NCBI GenBank assembly: GCA_029204225.1 | Contig: CM055098.1 | Span: forward strand, 3,831,607 to 3,895,606 | Direction of reading: 5' to 3' | Length of the DNA: 64,000 nucleotides | Origin: Diphasiastrum complanatum | Lineage: Eukaryota > Streptophyta > Lycopodiopsida > Lycopodiales > Lycopodiaceae | In this document: positions 23,846 to 35,471 of the stretch, in pieces | Layout: each line of letters begins with the position of its first letter | Numbering within the stretch: position 1 is the stretch's first letter | Made by a program: the position numbers and the translations under genes | The notes under the pieces: model-generated | Told to the model about the DNA's origin: nothing | Seen by the model: only the letters and a program-made list of their open reading frames with translations | Database searches by the model: none

Positions 23846-24668
23846 ATTTTTTAATAAAAGAAAGACATTATTCTGGTCTGATAATTATCCCACAACAGTA
23901 GCTCTGGTGAATTTAATCTAGTTGTGACTGACTAGATTGAGTATGATGTCCTGTTGGTTGTGGAAGATGCTAAGAATGAGGCACACTGACAATAGAAACA
24001 TAATTTTGCACTGACGAACCTTACAAGGATGCATTTGTGAAGATCATACCAAATTATCCGTTGTGACTTCTCTTCCAATGTCATCAATGTTGACAATCTA
24101 TTTCATCAATGATGAAAGTGTAACTTGATTGTTACAAGCCTGAATTACTCCTGAAATTGGACTTTTCCATTCTATTATTGGTTGTAAGTGCCCCAGCTGA
24201 AAAAACTTGAAAGATCTTGTAAATGATTGCTTCTGTATCTCTTCTTGAATGAAGTGGATTTCCTTGAATTGCTTATTTGTATATCTTCTGATTCCAGCTT
24301 CGTTGTGGGATAAGTCCATTTGTATTTTATAGGCAAGAAAGGTAAATTGTGTATGAGATGATAGGTTCTTTTTCTAGTTGTAATTTTGAATCAAGAGCTC
24401 TGTTGGATGTGGATAATGTGAAGTTCTTGCAATGACTTCTACAAAAGGATTTTTCATCTCTCTCTTGTGCTAGTATGGTTGCCAGACTGTTCACTAGACA
24501 AGCAATCACAATAAAACAGTTGGATGAATGTAGACGCTTAGTTACTACAAGTATTACAAAGTTTGTTAAAATATTATGATCTTTGTTTAAATAAAAGCTT
24601 GCTCCATACAAGTTCTTTAGAACATTAGGTTGGGGAGGCAATTTATGGTTATTTTTGTTGTAAAACAG
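23846..24668 (+). other. Intron 3 right end, nothing recognised
   Basis: AT-rich sequence between the minus-strand Gypsy and exon 4, closing with acceptor ttgtaaaacag. Minus-strand frames at 24098-24319 and 24327-24641 show no known domain. No coiled-coil exon like the N-terminus of animal TBRG1 is visible here. Confidence 0.4.
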
Positions 24669-24824
24669 CCTCGTCGTAAAAAGCTTCTCCTTGAAAGTAA
24701 TACAATAGAAACAAGAGAACCAAAGCGGTTCAAGTATGCCCGACCAGTGGAGGTTCCCCGTGGTGCTGATGGCAAGCCAATTCTTCCCCTTGTTTTGACA
24801 GACCGTCTCTCTGTTTTGGATCTT
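24669..24824 (+). CDS. Host gene exon 4: basic linker leading into FYRN
   Basis: A 156-bp exon of 52 residues, phase 0, from acceptor aaaacag at 24668 to donor CTT/gtacgt at 24825. It starts with a basic patch PRRKKLLLESN (a nuclear-localisation-like cluster), continues REPKRFKYARPVEVP, then GADGKPILPLVL and ends RLSVLDL. In TBRG1 the equivalent stretch (basic region, then a Pxx-DPSGRPVFP-like and LGGLTVYSLG motif) sits just before FYRN. An in-frame ATG at 24645 before the acceptor is intronic. Joins exon 5 as LDL/GTVEPERPGF. Confidence 0.88.
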
Positions 24825-24990
24825 GTACGTATTCTTCTATCCCCATTATTGGGGACTCGGGGTTTATCTTTAGAAATTGTCAAGCGTAGACAAGGATGTG
24901 GTAATTTTCAATTTATTGGGACTTTGAGGATTTATTTCCGTTTTTTATCTTTTACTCTGATAATAGGACTTGAGTCTTATCATATTGCAG

Positions 24991-25257
24991 GGAACGGTGG
25001 AGCCTGAGCGGCCCGGTTTTCATACAGAGCGTCATATTTTTACGATTGGATTCAGTACCGTCCGAGAACATGCCAGCATGGTGAGGCCAAATGCACGGAC
25101 ATCTTATACATGCAAAATTCTAGATGGAGGCGCTGGACCAATCTTCTCTGTGACACCTGCAGATGCCCCAGAAATGGTTATTGAGCGAGATTCTGCATCA
25201 GGTGCATGGGTGGTGGTTTGTGCTACAGCTAATAAAATTCGAGGTATCGAACGCAAG
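24991..25257 (+). CDS. Host gene exon 5: FYRN domain
   Basis: A 267-bp exon of 89 residues, phase 0, acceptor catattgcag at 24990 and donor AAG/gtacgc at 25258. It begins GTVEPERPGFHTERHIFTIG and contains FSTVREHASMVRP, SYTCKILDGG and GPIFSVTPADAPE. This is the phenylalanine/tyrosine-rich N-terminal module (FYRN) as in TBRG1, where it pairs with FYRC to form one fold found in chromatin proteins (MLL/trithorax, JMJ14-type demethylases). The spacing and the PGFH motif favour the TBRG1 type over trithorax or JMJ proteins. The exon ends ANKIRGIERK, the connector to FYRC. Confidence 0.95.
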
Positions 25258-26361
25258 GTACGCTTTGATTTATGTCTACTGATGCACAGCATGTGGCTTT
25301 ATTAACGCTTTGAAATGGACCTCCTGTTTATATTATTCTACCTGTTCTTGATTTGAGGCTCTTTAAGCTCAAAAAGCCACTTAGCACATTCTACACTATA
25401 TACAGCAATCTAGTGGGTATCAAACTTCTAACTTAAATGGTGCCTCTCATAATTTGGTTTCATATGACGCTAAGCTTCAGGATGCAAATCCCTTGATCAT
25501 AACATTTTTGATAAAATAGTCTCGAATCTCAGCTTGAAAGGTGTAAGTTTGCAAATCTGAAAAGGAGTTATTATATAAGTAATTTCTGGAACTGCAGCAG
25601 CTAAAAACACATTTTTGTTGAACGGCATACAGAATGTTTGAATGTCATTTGTGGAAATTGCGCAAATAGAAAGTATTTGTATGGAAATGAAAAGCTGCAT
25701 AATAAGTTGAATGTTGCTACATATTTTGTTTGTCATCCTTGCATAATGGATGAGAAAGTTCTCATCCTAGAGGCTTTCTTGTGTCATTTAAGGTTATAAA
25801 TTTAGTTTAACCTCAAAAAAAAATAAGACATAAAAAATAATAAAAAACTGAAAACAAGATATGTAAAATGAGAAACAGGGTATGAAATATGATATTATAT
25901 GAACAACAGGAAATGAACACCCATCATGAAGTAGTGATAATTGCTATTTTGAATCTTCACTTGACGGCAATTTCCTCCTAAGTAGATAACTCACATAAAA
26001 TTTGCCTTGCAATTATTCAATCTTCTATGATCACGTGTTGTTTCAAAATGTTGTGCTTAACAAGCATGTTTGTGATTCAAAATGAGTAGTAATACTACTT
26101 TTCATCAACAAGGCCTTTGTGAAACTTAAGATTCTTTTCAGAAATTGCCTTCTGTTTCTTGGATGCCAAGTTATTATGACAAATTCACATTTCTAGTTTA
26201 GAGATGCAGTACGTGTTTACATAAATATGATGGTGTGGAATATTTGAATTTTGAATTGTAGCTCTCATTCTTCAATTTCGACAATTGCAAGTTCATCCTA
26301 GTTCATGGCTAGTACATATTAATTTGACTCCCTGATTTATGATATCAATCTTACCATGCAG

Positions 26362-26925
26362 GTCACTATCAGTGGGACAGAAATGTTTGGTCTCTCCCAT
26401 CCAGTAGTATGCCATCTCATTCAAGAACTTCCTGGGGCAGAGCATTGCAAAGTATTTCGTCCAGAGCTGTCATTTTCTCGTTTTGGATCTGTTAACCCTT
26501 CAAGTATTCAGGTTGACGACTACGATGATTTTATAGCTAATGAGAACATTGGAGGTCCAAAAAAACAAGCTAAAACATTTGGTGCAGGTCGTGAATTGAT
26601 GAAAGGAACCTATCGTTCCCAGTCATCCCCGGATGATGAAGAAGATACAGAACTAATCAGGCAGATAGAGGTTGAGCAAAGCCCTTTCCATTCTGGTAAC
26701 ATCAGAATTTATTCTCATGCACAGCAGGACCTTGATGCAGTTTATGGAAAATTACTATCTATAGGCTCCCAAAATAGTAATACAAAGGTACATTTGAAAC
26801 CATCAAGGACAATGTCCACAAGATTCAAAGCTGTGCAAGACCCAGGAAGACGTGAAAAACATTATCAAGGGCAAGTTCCATTGCATTTGGATATCAATGT
26901 TAAAACTGAGCTTTCCCGAGAATAG
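26362..26925 (+). CDS. Host gene last exon: FYRC domain and C-terminal tail
   Basis: From acceptor accatgcag at 26361 to a TAG stop at 26923-26925, 187 residues, phase 0 start. The first about 45 residues are FYRC: VTISGTEMFGLSHPVVCHLI then QELPGAEHCKVFRPELSF, close to the GADFFGFSHPAIHNLIQ-type motif of TBRG1. The remaining about 140 residues are polar and probably disordered, with an acidic patch (DDEEDTELIRQIEVEQ) and a basic stretch (KHYQGQ region). Expected role: nuclear chromatin or transcription regulator. The first exons are separated from this block by a repeat-filled intron, so full-length structure is inferred. Confidence 0.93.
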   Translation, partial: VTISGTEMFGLSHPVVCHLIQELPGAEHCKVFRPELSFSRFGSVNPSSIQVDDYDDFIANENIGGPKKQAKTFGAGRELMKGTYRSQSSPDDEEDTELIRQIEVEQSPFHSGNIRIYSHAQQDLDAVYGKLLSIGSQNSNTKVHLKPSRTMSTRFKAVQDPGRREKHYQGQVPLHLDINVKTELSRE

Positions 26926-27387
26926 GCAACAGTGACCTCTACTAGAATTTAGTATCTCATGATTCAATAAGGATTATGAGATTCTTTTATTCCTTTGTGA
27001 AGTTTAAAATGTGCACTTATTGGATAGATGTTGATTTGATTGTATTGGAAAATTGGCTCGGTTAAGTAATCATGATATAGTTTCAAGACTAAGTGATGGG
27101 TCCCCCTAAAACTTTGCTGAACAAGGCCTGAGAGTTGTCATAGACATACCAAGATGTATCTCTGCACGAGACTCAAGAAGTAGGTAAGGAGGAGCATGGG
27201 ATATGGCTAGTAGGCCATGCTCCCCGGGCAATGGTGCCACCAACTTATACAAGACCAGCCCCCAGTCATTTTGAAACTCCGAGCCTCCTGAAAAGTCCAC
27301 ATCAATTTCAAAAGGAATTTTTCATTTATCCAAAAAAATTTTGAATGAATGAACTGAAATCTTAACAAGTAAACCAAAACAGTTATG

Positions 27388-27390
<3 letters not shown>
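26926..27390 (+). other. Probable 3' UTR and downstream flank of the FYR gene
   Basis: Follows the stop codon. An AATAAG-like box near 26966 could serve as a weak polyadenylation signal. No reading frame of note until the (CT)n array. Confidence 0.4.

Positions 27391-27455
<65 letters not shown>
27391..27455. repeat. (CT)32 microsatellite
   Basis: An uninterrupted CT run of about 65 bp about 460 bp after the FYR gene stop codon. The Arg-Glu frame on the minus strand is an artefact of the repeat. Confidence 0.97.
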
Positions 27456-27458
<3 letters not shown>

Positions 27459-28149
27459 GCATGGCGCGATTTTATACCTTTTCAGCAGATCCATCATTTT
27501 GAGTTTGATGACGAAAATAAAAAATTTGAGGATCTAGAACTCTATGAACTATACAATGAAAAATTTCTATGTTAGATATGAATTACATTACTACTATCTT
27601 ATAAACTCCTCTCAAGCCACAACAAGCAATAGATGTCTAAATATTTGCTGTATTCAATGAGAATGAGAGGCCAAGACCAAAATTAGCAAGAAATTTCAAC
27701 CTTTTCATTACAAGTGGTAGTGTTGTATAAAATTGTGGGTTGATGAAGAAGCAAGTAGATCCGACATTGTCTACACATAAAGCTCACGAAACTCAATCAA
27801 GCATCTCTTTTAACTCTAATAGAACAATTCAAGCTCCTCCAACCTTATGCTGTATCCATCATATAGTTTCTTTCCAGCCATTTAATGTGGCGAAGGTTTC
27901 TTCCAACACACAATTAAGACAAGAAATCAGAAATTCCAATGGTAGGAGGGCGAGTTTCTACTTGTATATATAGCTTACAGAGGCTTGTACATGATGTTAT
28001 GCAATTCCCACCTTGAACGGTCTTACTTGAGTTCCCACTAATAGACTGTCTCCATGCATGCTAGCCATCACACACCGTGTTTTGCTCCACATGTCATATA
28101 GGAGTGTATGGGTCCTCGCAAGTATATTAATTACAAAAGTGGTCTCAAA

Positions 28150-28745
28150 TGAAATTTCGAGGCGTAATTAATAATTTCGATGATTGGAGGATCATTCTAA
28201 ATTCTCATAATTGGATATGGACATAACATTCTTTTCCCTTGAACTACTTATGTCCTCATAAGTGGAAACTAGGGAAGTTTTTCTTATTGAGCCTTTCAGC
28301 TCTTACCCAAGGTTCATCATCCTCAGTCTGATCTCTCCATCTGATCAAACACTCAAAGATACTATGATTCTCAATTGCTTCTCTCTCTTCCAAGGTATTT
28401 TTTTTCATAGATAGACTAAGCTATAAATCCTCTAATTGGATAAAATCCTCTCTAGATCCAAGCATATCACCTTCATGTAAACTCAATTTTAAACGATTCA
28501 CAATACCTAGGCTGAAGTTGTATATAAGCATAAATGGACTATAATAACCTATAGTAGAGTGTTTTATACTATTGTAAGCATACTCTATCGACATAAAATG
28601 ATGTTTCTATTGAGATTGCTTGTGAGAAACATATGTTCTCGACATATCTTTCATAGTTTGATTTGTTCTTTCATTTTGTCCATTTTATTCAAGATTATCA
28701 GTAGAACTAAAACTAAGGGAAGTTTGCAATTTATGGAAAACTGCT
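28150..28745 (-). mobile_element. Gypsy integrase/chromodomain remnant (minus strand)
   Basis: Minus-strand frames read as the end of a Gypsy integrase (NGQNERTNQTMKDM near 28690, then FMLIYNFSLGIV) followed toward the left by a chromodomain-like piece (EREAIENHSIFECLIRWRD near 28360). No LTR was recognised. Related debris may extend left to about 27600. Old, many breaks. Confidence 0.65.
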
Positions 28746-30776
28746 GACCAGAAATGTCATGTGAATTTTGTATTTCTATCACTAATGATATCGAAGATCA
28801 AGTGCTTAAGTTGGCAAATGAAGACCTATCAACAAAATTCAAAGAGGTTTGTGTGGTACATGGGATCAAAAGGGAGCTTTCAAACTCAAAGGTTCTACAT
28901 AGTGTGGAAGAGAGGAAGATCAATTTTTTTAAAAGAGCTAAATCCATGAGGGTGAATGCAAATCTTCCTAAGTCATTTTGAGGTGAAGCTTTGATGTGTG
29001 CTAAGTTTGTTTGCAATAGGTACTCAAATGAAGACTTAGATGGTAAGAGTTCATTTGAGGTTCTTTTTTGTAAGAAGCCAAGGATGGAGCATTTGAAGAT
29101 CTTTGGTAGTACTTGTTATGTTAACTCATCTTTTGGATTCTTGAAGGGAATCTTTGTTGGCTATAGTGAAGTAAGAAAAGCTTATAGGGTCTACATTCCT
29201 AAGTCAAAGAAAGTTCACATTTCTATGGATGTTGTCTTGAAGAGGAGAATGTGGATAAGCTTGATGTTGTTGATGTTGATCAATCTAACATTTTTGGTGG
29301 TGATGAAGATGGTTCTTTGGATGGTGATGGTGGAGATGCCTCTCCAAGTCAAGTTCTAAGAAGATCCTCGAGGGAAAGATAAAATACATCTAGGCTTATA
29401 TATGATGAGAAGGGCAAGCAAGTTGACGGTACAAACTTTGCTTTACTCACATGTTTTGGTTCATCTTCTTGTCTAGATGATGCTATGCAAGTGGATGACG
29501 GTTTTCAAGGATTGAAAGCAACTAATGAATTTGAAAAAGAGGTCATATGGTCAAGTGGAAGATCAAGAGGTTGATCTTGAAGGACTTCAACAACACAAAA
29601 GGAAAGGTGGCAATTTGGAGCTAGTCAAGAGCATCAAAGGGGAGTCAAGTGGCAAAGATACTTTGGAACTATTTTTGCAGGTTATTGAAGAGTCAAGTAA
29701 GGTCAAGGGAGCAGCAAGGAAGTGTTGTTCAAGTTTACTTTACTTGTTCTATCTAATGTTTGAGCAATTTCATGTGAACAAGATAAGGTGAAACTAGTTA
29801 CATTGTTTTGCATCATTTTGATGTTGAAGTTCTACTAGCATTCTTGGCTGGTTTTCTTTTTATGAAAATGAAGCTAAGGGAGGCTCATTATATCACTCAT
29901 TCATGTTCAAGTCATCAAGTGATGATGATATCTTGAGGCAAGATGACAAAGGATGCTCATTCATGGATTTTCTTGGTGGAGACATATCAAGGAAGGACAA
30001 AGATAGAGGAGACATGCAATCATTGGTTGATTACTCACATTTATTGTTTGTTTGTTGTTGTTTTCCAAAGAGTTCAAATGTGTAAGCATGGAGAAATCAT
30101 TGCATTTACATTCTATTTGGTTCTTCATGTTCTAGTTACATTTTGGTATGTAAAATTGATGTAAGAAATAGTGAAATATCCAATGCGGATACTATTCTCC
30201 ATATCAATTATGAAAGCTACTATAAAACCATAGAAAGAAGATCTATTATTAGAATGGAGATCATTCTTAAGTTAGATCAAAGTTGTGTGGTAAAACTAGT
30301 TGAAGAGGGAGTGTGAAAAATTGTCAACTAGTTTAGTTTAGTCAAGTTGATTTTATTTGGCAATTTTGAGGCCAATATGCATTTTCAACTTAGAGATGGA
30401 CTTTATAAAGTTAATAAGGCCTAAAAATAGTGGATTTACTATTTTTGACAGCTTAGGCAAGTTGATAAGGTCGAATTTGGACCTACTCTAATTGGTTAGT
30501 AGAGATGCATTGAATCTAGTCATGTTAGATTTAGGGTTTGGAAGAGATCTAGAACCTTCCATAAGTTGATAAGCACATCCAAATAGGGCAAGAGGATGCT
30601 ATAAATAGGCATACAAGTGTGGGAGAAATTCATCTCTCTCATTCTTCTCTTATTCATTCTTTTATGGAAGATATCTCTTTGGAGTTCTACATCCATTTTT
30701 GCATATTTCATACAATCAAAATAATCTTGCAACAAAGATCTAGGCTAAATCAAAATCTTCTGAAATAGATTTTACA
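28746..30776 (+). mobile_element. Copia-type remnant carrying the unknown segment, with 3' LTR
   Basis: A fossil relative of the element at 41998-47958. From left: integrase end (VVHGIKRELSNSK, FCKKPRMEHLKIFGSTCYV, FVGYSEVRKAYRVYIPKSKK), a short variable linker (DAMQVDDG), then the segment of unknown origin (VEDQEVDLEGLQ, KGAARKCCSSLLYLFYLMFE), polypurine tract AAGAGGGAG and a 3' LTR. RNase H and reverse transcriptase are absent, so the unknown segment directly abuts the polypurine tract. 5' part missing, several breaks, clearly older than its relative. Confidence 0.8.
30312..30776 (+). repeat. Copia 3' LTR of the 28.7-30.8 kb remnant
   Basis: Begins TGTGAAAAATTG after AAGAGGGAG and ends ATAGATTTTACA. 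It has a TATA-like box (CTATAAATAGGC near 30600) at the same relative place as CTATAAAAGGA in the LTRs at 41998 and 47310. Confidence 0.65.
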
Positions 30777-31204
30777 AGTATGAATGCAACTAACTTAGTG
30801 TAACTACCATTTAGATAGAATCATTCTATCATTGGCTCTTCAACTTGGGCTGGGGGTATATTTGGAGCATGTTTTCCTAATGGCATCGTTTTAGATTGAT
30901 CGAGGTTCCTGAATTTTGTCGTAGGCACTTCAATTTGCTTGGACATGTTAGGTTGCTTAGAAGGAGATTTTGTGGTCTTTTTGGTTGGGTAAGATTTAAT
31001 GTTGTTATCTCATAATGAAACCTTCAACTGATATAGGGCCTCTTTCTTATCTTTCTCCCATATTAGCATATTTGGATCGATCGATTTCAGCTCAATACAT
31101 TCAATATTGTCAAGATACAGCTCAAGCCCTCTACAATCTCTACTTGATGTTGAAAATGGGGATCTAAGTAGTATCTCTCAAGACCTAAGTAGTGCAAGAC
31201 TTTA

Positions 31205-32515
31205 GTTAGAAATAAGTTTTGATCTGATTTATTAGTGTAAGCTCTAAATGTGATAATGTAATTATTTTATAGTTTATTTGGTTTACTGTATTTGGTTGTG
31301 TTCGGGACGTGACCCGCTATGGATATATCGATAGAGGCACTGATCCCATAGCCAGCTACTTGGGTTAGCCGAATAGCCACACATAGAAAAAATTAGCATG
31401 TACACAGTTATTTATAGTACTTGCTATACTCGGGGGCATGTCTCGAGTTTGTCGGTCGAATTTGGCCATACCTTAGTTTGGGAGGTGGTAGGCTAGTTTA
31501 AGGACATCTATCATTTTAGGAAGTTTGTGAATCCTCTATATGTGCAGTTTCTTCGGTAATGCAATTAACTTTTGTTGTGCCATCTTTGAGAGCTTGTGAA
31601 GAGTGGCTATGTTGATTGATTGATGTGATTTGTATATTGCACTAGATCCTATTGGAATTTTAGCTTGGTATCAGAGCAACAGGGTGTTGCAAGTATGCAC
31701 TATCCGGTGGAGCCATCGTCGGCGTCTTTCACCAAGAAATGAGAAGCATCTCAGGAGAAAGGACACCGTACGGGATGCAAGTGGTCTGGATGGCAGGAAT
31801 CAACAAAGTTCCTTCGATCGGAGCTTTCGACAAAGTTCCTTCGATCAGAGTTAGAAATCAGTTTCGATCTGATTCATTAGTGTAAGCTCTAAATGTGATA
31901 ATGTAACTACTGTACAATTTATTTGGTTTACCGTATCTGGTTGTGTTTGGGACGTGACCCGCTGGATATATCGATCGGGACACCAATCCCATAGTCGGCT
32001 ATTTGGATTAGCCCAGTAGCACATAGGAAAAATTAGCATGTACGTAGTTGTTTATAGTACTTGCTATACTCGGGGGCATGTCTCGAGTTTGTCGGTCGAA
32101 TTTGGCCATACCTTAGTTTGGCAGGTGGTAGGCCTGTTTTAGGACACTTGTCCTTTTAGGAAGTTTGTGAATACTCTATATGTATAGTTTCTTTGGTAAT
32201 ACAATTAACTTTTGGTGTGCCATGTTTGAGAGCTTGTGAAGAGTGGCTATGTTGATTGATTGATGTGATCTGTGTACTGCACTAGATCTTATAGGAATTT
32301 TAACTTGGTATTAGAGCAACAGGGTGTTGTAGGTATGCACAATCCGGTGGAGCCATCGTCGGCATCTTTCACCAGGAAATACGACATGAGAAGCATCTCA
32401 GGAGAAAGGACACCATATGGGGTGCAAGGCGTCCGGATGGCAGGGATCGGCAAGGTTCCTTTGATCGGAGCTTTGAGGAAGATCGGAACGATCTTCGTAA
32501 GGGAATTCTAAGAAG
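31205..32515 (+). mobile_element. LTR-leader-LTR-leader tandem of an LTR retrotransposon
   Basis: Two direct copies spaced about 640 bp. Each has an LTR-like block (GATCTGATTTATTAGTGTAA at 31221, GATCTGATTCATTAGTGTAA at 31866) followed by a primer site (TGGTATCAGAGCA at 31676, TGGTATTAGAGCA at 32306) and the same leader/gag start (GGAGCCATCGTCGGC, MRSISGERTPYG). This head-to-tail order is expected from unequal recombination between elements. The family was not assigned from the coding fragment. The copies differ by several percent, so the event is not recent. Confidence 0.8.
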
Positions 32516-35471
32516 AATTTTGACAAACATTGCTCAAAATCAGTGGGTTGCTTCAGAAAATGGCTGAGATAAAAAGTTGGCCGGAACTCTTTCAGTGATC
32601 CGTCAATTATTGAGAAGAGCAGATCAAAAGATGGATCAGGGTAGTGGTATTTCAGGGTTGATAGGATTTTTGAAATCCATTTAGAATGTGAAGAGAAAGA
32701 AGCAGTTCGGGGAACTAGCTATGGTGGTCTAGTTTCCGAAAAAATCGAAAAACCACCATATCTTTTTCTACAGTTGATGGAATTGGGCACTGTCAAGTAC
32801 TACCCAGCTTGATTTCAAAGAGGCCAAATTAATCCTAGAAAGTTGAAGCCAGCCATGAAGCATTTAAAGAAAAATTAACCTTCTTCTCAGCTATGGAAGA
32901 AAAGATAGCTAGGGTTTATAGTAGAAAAATGACAGATCTTTTTGGGTAGGAGATCATTTTTTAAGCTGTAAAGGCATACAGCTAGGCACTCTGGTGCTGC
33001 CAAGGAGTGGCAAGGAGGCCATGGTCAAACCATTGCAAAATAAAGCAGCAATCCATCTCTAAAGCTATGGAAGGAAAATACATCTAGGGTTTTATAAGCA
33101 ATAATCATTGTTCTCTCTCTATAGACAATGGATTTTAGATCTGTAAGAGGCTATAGGATGCTCTGGCTATGCGATCTTACCCATTGGAGCTAGTCGTGAA
33201 GGAGATGGAGTGTGTTGGATTGATGTTCAGTCGTGGCTGCCATAGCAAGGAGCATGAAAAACCTTGCAAAGAAGAGAAGAAAATGGAGAGAAGCCTCACG
33301 GTTGTCGCATGCGGTAGTACCGTAGCGCCCAAAAGTGTAAGTGGTGAGTGTGATGTTTTGCATATTTTTTAGTTGGTAAGTCAATTAAAATAAAGTCTTT
33401 GTAGCTGTGGAGCAGAGTATTAGGTTTGTCATCGATGAGATACACTTCAACTGCCAATTTGGATAAGTCAAGTCAATTTGCCATATCAGTATTGCATCAG
33501 GGATGCAGATTACAATGATGACAATGTGCGGTCCATTTGGTTTGGGCCATGGAAGATCTCACAGGTTCACTTGGAGAGATATTGGCATGTCACAATATGT
33601 GAGGGACTTGGTGACCAGGTTGGAAGACATCAGGCGAGCATAGTATGTGGATGACAAGTCCATTGGAGTGGCACTCAGAGAGATGCTTCAGTTGCTCAGG
33701 TATGATACATCATTGTATGCATAGTGGATGTTCTTCAGCTGGTGCAGCATGTGTGGTGACCTAGGGATAGGTCACGCCTACTTGGAGGTAGGTGGCATGG
33801 AGTGTACCTGAGGTGGTACATATCCTAACATGGCGTGCATTATAGGGTGATGTGGATCCAGCATGCCTATGGTTGTGAGCCTGCAGAGATGGAGATGGTT
33901 ACTTAGGGAGTAACATTTGATACTTTGGCAAATGATCAGGTGAGCTGCATGGTTATATGCATAGTGGTCCCCAGGTTGTTGTCACATGTTGTTTTCTATC
34001 CATCATTATTCGGTAAGCAAGATGCAACTTGTATGGTTAGATCTAGTTGGAGTCTAGTTGCACTATAGGTGGACAGATTTTTGGGGAGCTATCAATGGGT
34101 AATGGATACTTGGTAATCAGATGGTACAAGGTATATACTAATTATTCATATCTTTCTGCTTCTACAGGGTACAAGTTTCTGTTGGAGCTATCCTACCTTA
34201 TATGCTATGGATCATGGGTGAGTTGATCATCAGGATGGTTGGATCTAGTTTGCATTTTTTTTATTTGAATTGACATGATGAATACGGTGGTGAGACAAGC
34301 TCCTTGGTGGGAGCTTCGCCTACGGGCTGCTCAAATCAAAGTTGACAACATCAAGCATGGGAAGTTGAGACTACATGGGATGTAGGAGAGGCAGACCATC
34401 ATCAGTATCTATGGGAGATGGGCGAGTTATCTAGGTATAGCCTATGGTAAGGTTTGTGTACATTCATTCTTTGAGTCCTTGATAGACTCTTGTGCTTGGA
34501 GCAAGGGAAATGAATGGACAGGATGTCAAGGCAAAGTGGCTTGGAACATGGCTTTGTTTGGGAGATACATCAGGGATCAAGCTTGGAGTGCTCATTGGTT
34601 CAAGATGATTGATCTTGGATGATATATAATGACATATGATGGATATGCTTGGATGTGAGGGCATCTTGGTTACAGGTGAGGGGCCATGATCGAGAGGATC
34701 TGATTTGGAGACCAGTGGTGTAGTAGCGGATCTACAATTGGATAGGCACATATGGGCAAGCCTTGGTCATGTATTTGATGCTTTATCATTCATGTTGGTT
34801 TGCATGAGTGTGTGTGGGCTTGCATGTTACCTTGTCACATGTCAATTTACAGCAAAATGGACCAAGAATAGATCTGAATCAGATCCACAAGTGTGATTGG
34901 ATGTTGGATTAGATCAACCTATCAATCTACACAAGATTAGATAGCATTTAGATCAAATCTAGATGAAGAAATCTAACAAGACCAATTATTAATGACCAAA
35001 ACTTGAGCTTGTTGGTTTCACACGTGTGAAAACCTGTCAGAGTACGGACAATAGGCTCAGTATGAAGTATAATAAGCTAAGAACCCAATCAACGTATAAA
35101 ATAGCAAGACAAATGGAGAAATTACTCAAAAAATGCACCAAAACCAAGATTTAGCTTCCATGCTCATTATGGCCAAATGAGGCACTATATATACATGAAG
35201 GAGAGCTCGAGCTATTGTTGAGTCACTGATCTGGCACTTGTGAGAGTGCCTAGTCACCTAAGGATCCATCAATCAAATCAAACTTGGCACATGGTCCATG
35301 ACTTCCATGATTTAAGGCACCTCCTTGATTTTGGGTGATTTCCTACATTATAGGAACCTAGATAAAAATCTTCTATCAATCCAAACTCGACTTCTACTGA
35401 TCTTTCCACATGTGTGATCAAACCTCTACAAGTGGGAGATCAATCCTAATCTAAAACATTCTACCTATAGA
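32516..35471 (+). other. Degraded repeat sequence, no gene recognised
   Basis: Probably the decayed interior that followed the second leader, then unknown sequence. Short frames (33169-33372, 34464-34751, 34705-34896) have no recognisable domain. I see no LTR or terminal repeat closing the element. Confidence 0.35.

Noticed and set aside
24617-24883. Minus-strand frame MTISKDKPRVPNNG over the FYR exon 4
   Set aside because: Antisense shadow of a convincing plus-strand exon.
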